A stretch of 57,244 nucleotides of DNA, from NCBI GenBank assembly GCA_002498385.1, contig DAHH01000016.1, forward strand, positions 149,488-206,731. The letters run 5' to 3'. The position numbers and the translations under genes are program-made. This document shows positions 56,271 to 57,244 of this stretch, piece after piece. The notes beneath the pieces are model-generated. The model did no database searches. It worked only from the letters and a program-made list of their open reading frames with translations, and had not been told where the DNA came from. This stretch comes from Methanobacterium sp. UBA410. GTDB taxonomy: Archaea; Methanobacteriota; Methanobacteria; Methanobacteriales; Methanobacteriaceae. The stretch's first letter is position 1, and each line of letters opens with the position of its first letter.

Positions 56271-56522
56271 ATGAAGTACGATGTTGAGGTTAAAATAAAT
56301 CTGAAAAAGGGCATGTTAAATCCTGAAGCTGCCACAATACAGAGAGCTCTTGCCCTCCTGGATTACAGGGTTGAAAATACAGACACCATGAAGACTATCA
56401 AATTCTCGCTTGATGGAAGCAGTGAAAATTCTGCACGCGAAAATGTGGATGAAATGTGCCAGAGGCTCCTCTGCAACCCGGTGATCCATGATTACGAAAT
56501 AAAAATAACTCCCATAGAGTAA
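56271..56522 (+). CDS. purS: Phosphoribosylformylglycinamidine synthase subunit PurS
   Basis: An 83-residue small subunit that bridges PurL and PurQ. The strings LKKGMLNPEAATIQRALALL and MCQRLLCNPVIHDYEI are typical. The length is normal. It is 121 bp after purC and 14 bp before purQ. Confidence 0.95.
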   Translation: MKYDVEVKINLKKGMLNPEAATIQRALALLDYRVENTDTMKTIKFSLDGSSENSARENVDEMCQRLLCNPVIHDYEIKITPIE

Positions 56523-56536
56523 AAGGGGATAGTAAG

Positions 56537-57187
56537 ATGAAGGTAGGAATTATAAGGTTTCCCGGCTCAAACTGTGACAGGGATGTTTTCCATGCACTCG
56601 AACTTGCAGGGACAGAGCCAGATTATATCTGGTGGAATCAGAGGGACCTCTCAGACTTTGAAGCCCTTGTAATACCTGGCGGTTTCTCATACGGAGATTA
56701 TCTGAGGGCTGGAGCAATAGCAGCCATAACCCCAGTTATAGAGGGCATAAAAGAATCTGTTAAAGAAAACAAACCCGTTCTTGGAATATGCAACGGAGCC
56801 CAGATACTTGCAGAGGTTGGACTCGTGCCTGGAGTGTTCACAGTAAACCAGAACGCAAAGTTCATCTGCAAATGGACAGAATTAAAGGTTAAAACTGTGC
56901 GAACACCATTTACAAGCATGTACAAAAAAAATGAAGTCATTAAAATGCCAATAGCACATGCTGAAGGTCGTTACTTCACCGAAAACATTGAAAAGCTCCA
57001 TGAAAATGACCAGATCGTGCTTTCCTTTGAATCTGAAAATCCAAATGGATCTACAGAGGCAATAACAGGTGTTTGCGATGAAGAAGGTCTGGTTTGTGCA
57101 GTTATGCCCCACCCAGAAAGGGCATCTGAAAGCATTCTTGGATCTGACGACGGTTTAAAATTCTTTAAAGGAATTGTTAATTATTAA
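56537..57187 (+). CDS. purQ: Phosphoribosylformylglycinamidine synthase subunit PurQ
   Basis: Class I glutaminase subunit of FGAM synthase, passing ammonia to PurL. GICNGAQILAEVG holds the catalytic Cys and PHPERASE the His/Glu pair. VIPGGFSYGDYLRAGA is the typical N-terminal loop. The 216 residues are normal. It overlaps nothing; purL is expected downstream beyond the window edge, where only 57 bp remain. Confidence 0.97.
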   Translation: MKVGIIRFPGSNCDRDVFHALELAGTEPDYIWWNQRDLSDFEALVIPGGFSYGDYLRAGAIAAITPVIEGIKESVKENKPVLGICNGAQILAEVGLVPGVFTVNQNAKFICKWTELKVKTVRTPFTSMYKKNEVIKMPIAHAEGRYFTENIEKLHENDQIVLSFESENPNGSTEAITGVCDEEGLVCAVMPHPERASESILGSDDGLKFFKGIVNY

Positions 57188-57244
57188 CAATCCACTGCAC
57201 TTTTTAACAATTCAAAGATTATTAACTAAAAGATTGTTAACTAA

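Overview
The window looks like a mesophilic, AT-rich hydrogenotrophic methanogen chromosome of the Methanobacterium type. The archaeal markers are a TATA-binding protein, the HerA/NurA/Mre11/Rad50 operon, L37e next to an LSm protein, and BRE/TATA-like promoters. The methanogen markers are the CfbC subunit of coenzyme F430 synthesis and the ArfB deformylase of F420/riboflavin synthesis. Shine-Dalgarno sites are mostly GGTGA or GGAGG, and several genes appear to start with TTG.

Layout. 1-4.4 kb: tbp, a HAD phosphatase with a long coiled-coil tail, and an MFS exporter preceded by a tiny overlapping upstream ORF. 4.4-11 kb (minus): the overlapping nurA-herA-mre11-rad50 end-resection operon, closed by a T22 tract. 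11-13.5 kb: a small winged-helix-like protein, an anchored exported protein and a lipoprotein nuclease. 13.6-21 kb: nucleotide-sugar genes (galE, galU, and rfbA/rfbD divergent from rfbC/rfbB) with a decayed DDE transposase inside. 21-26 kb: two related small membrane proteins, DUF167, tRNA-Leu(GAG), a methyltransferase, DUF371, DUF123, cfbC and a CBS protein. 26.4-28.2 kb is a graveyard: an IS630 relic, a broken PsbP-like lipoprotein gene and a frameshifted small ORF. 28.4-36.1 kb: a MalY-type PLP enzyme, an intact PsbP-like protein, RNase HIII, two tandem UbiA prenyltransferases sharing a 262-bp identical tract, a CDP-alcohol phosphatidyltransferase and a B12/radical SAM protein. 36.3-37.2 kb: a full FMN riboswitch driving a RibB that looks bacterial. 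37.3-40.2 kb: a half-ferritin, a DUF2769 protein, and a MarR-MATE pair with a palindromic operator. 40.4-46.3 kb: a U32 peptidase, the lsm-rpl37e-TOPRIM-purF run, a PUA protein and arfB. 46.6-57.2 kb: a DUF5814 helicase, an acyl-CoA ligase/thioesterase/XRE-cupin group, a sequon-tailed small protein, glmS and purC-purS-purQ.

How the genes work together. purF, purC, purS and purQ belong to purine synthesis, and ribB and arfB to the riboflavin/F420 route. galE, galU, rfbABCD and glmS supply activated sugars (UDP-Glc/Gal, dTDP-rhamnose, amino sugars). Several exported proteins in the window carry clusters of N-x-S/T sequons that could accept such sugars.

The most striking item is the FMN riboswitch plus enterobacterial-looking ribB in an archaeon, best explained by transfer of gene and control element together. 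Next are the gene-conversion tract between the two UbiA genes, one of which lacks a normal start codon, and the MarR operator with alternating half-sites against the TATA box. I did not find a convincing wholly novel multi-gene system. No CRISPR array or intact mobile element was seen.
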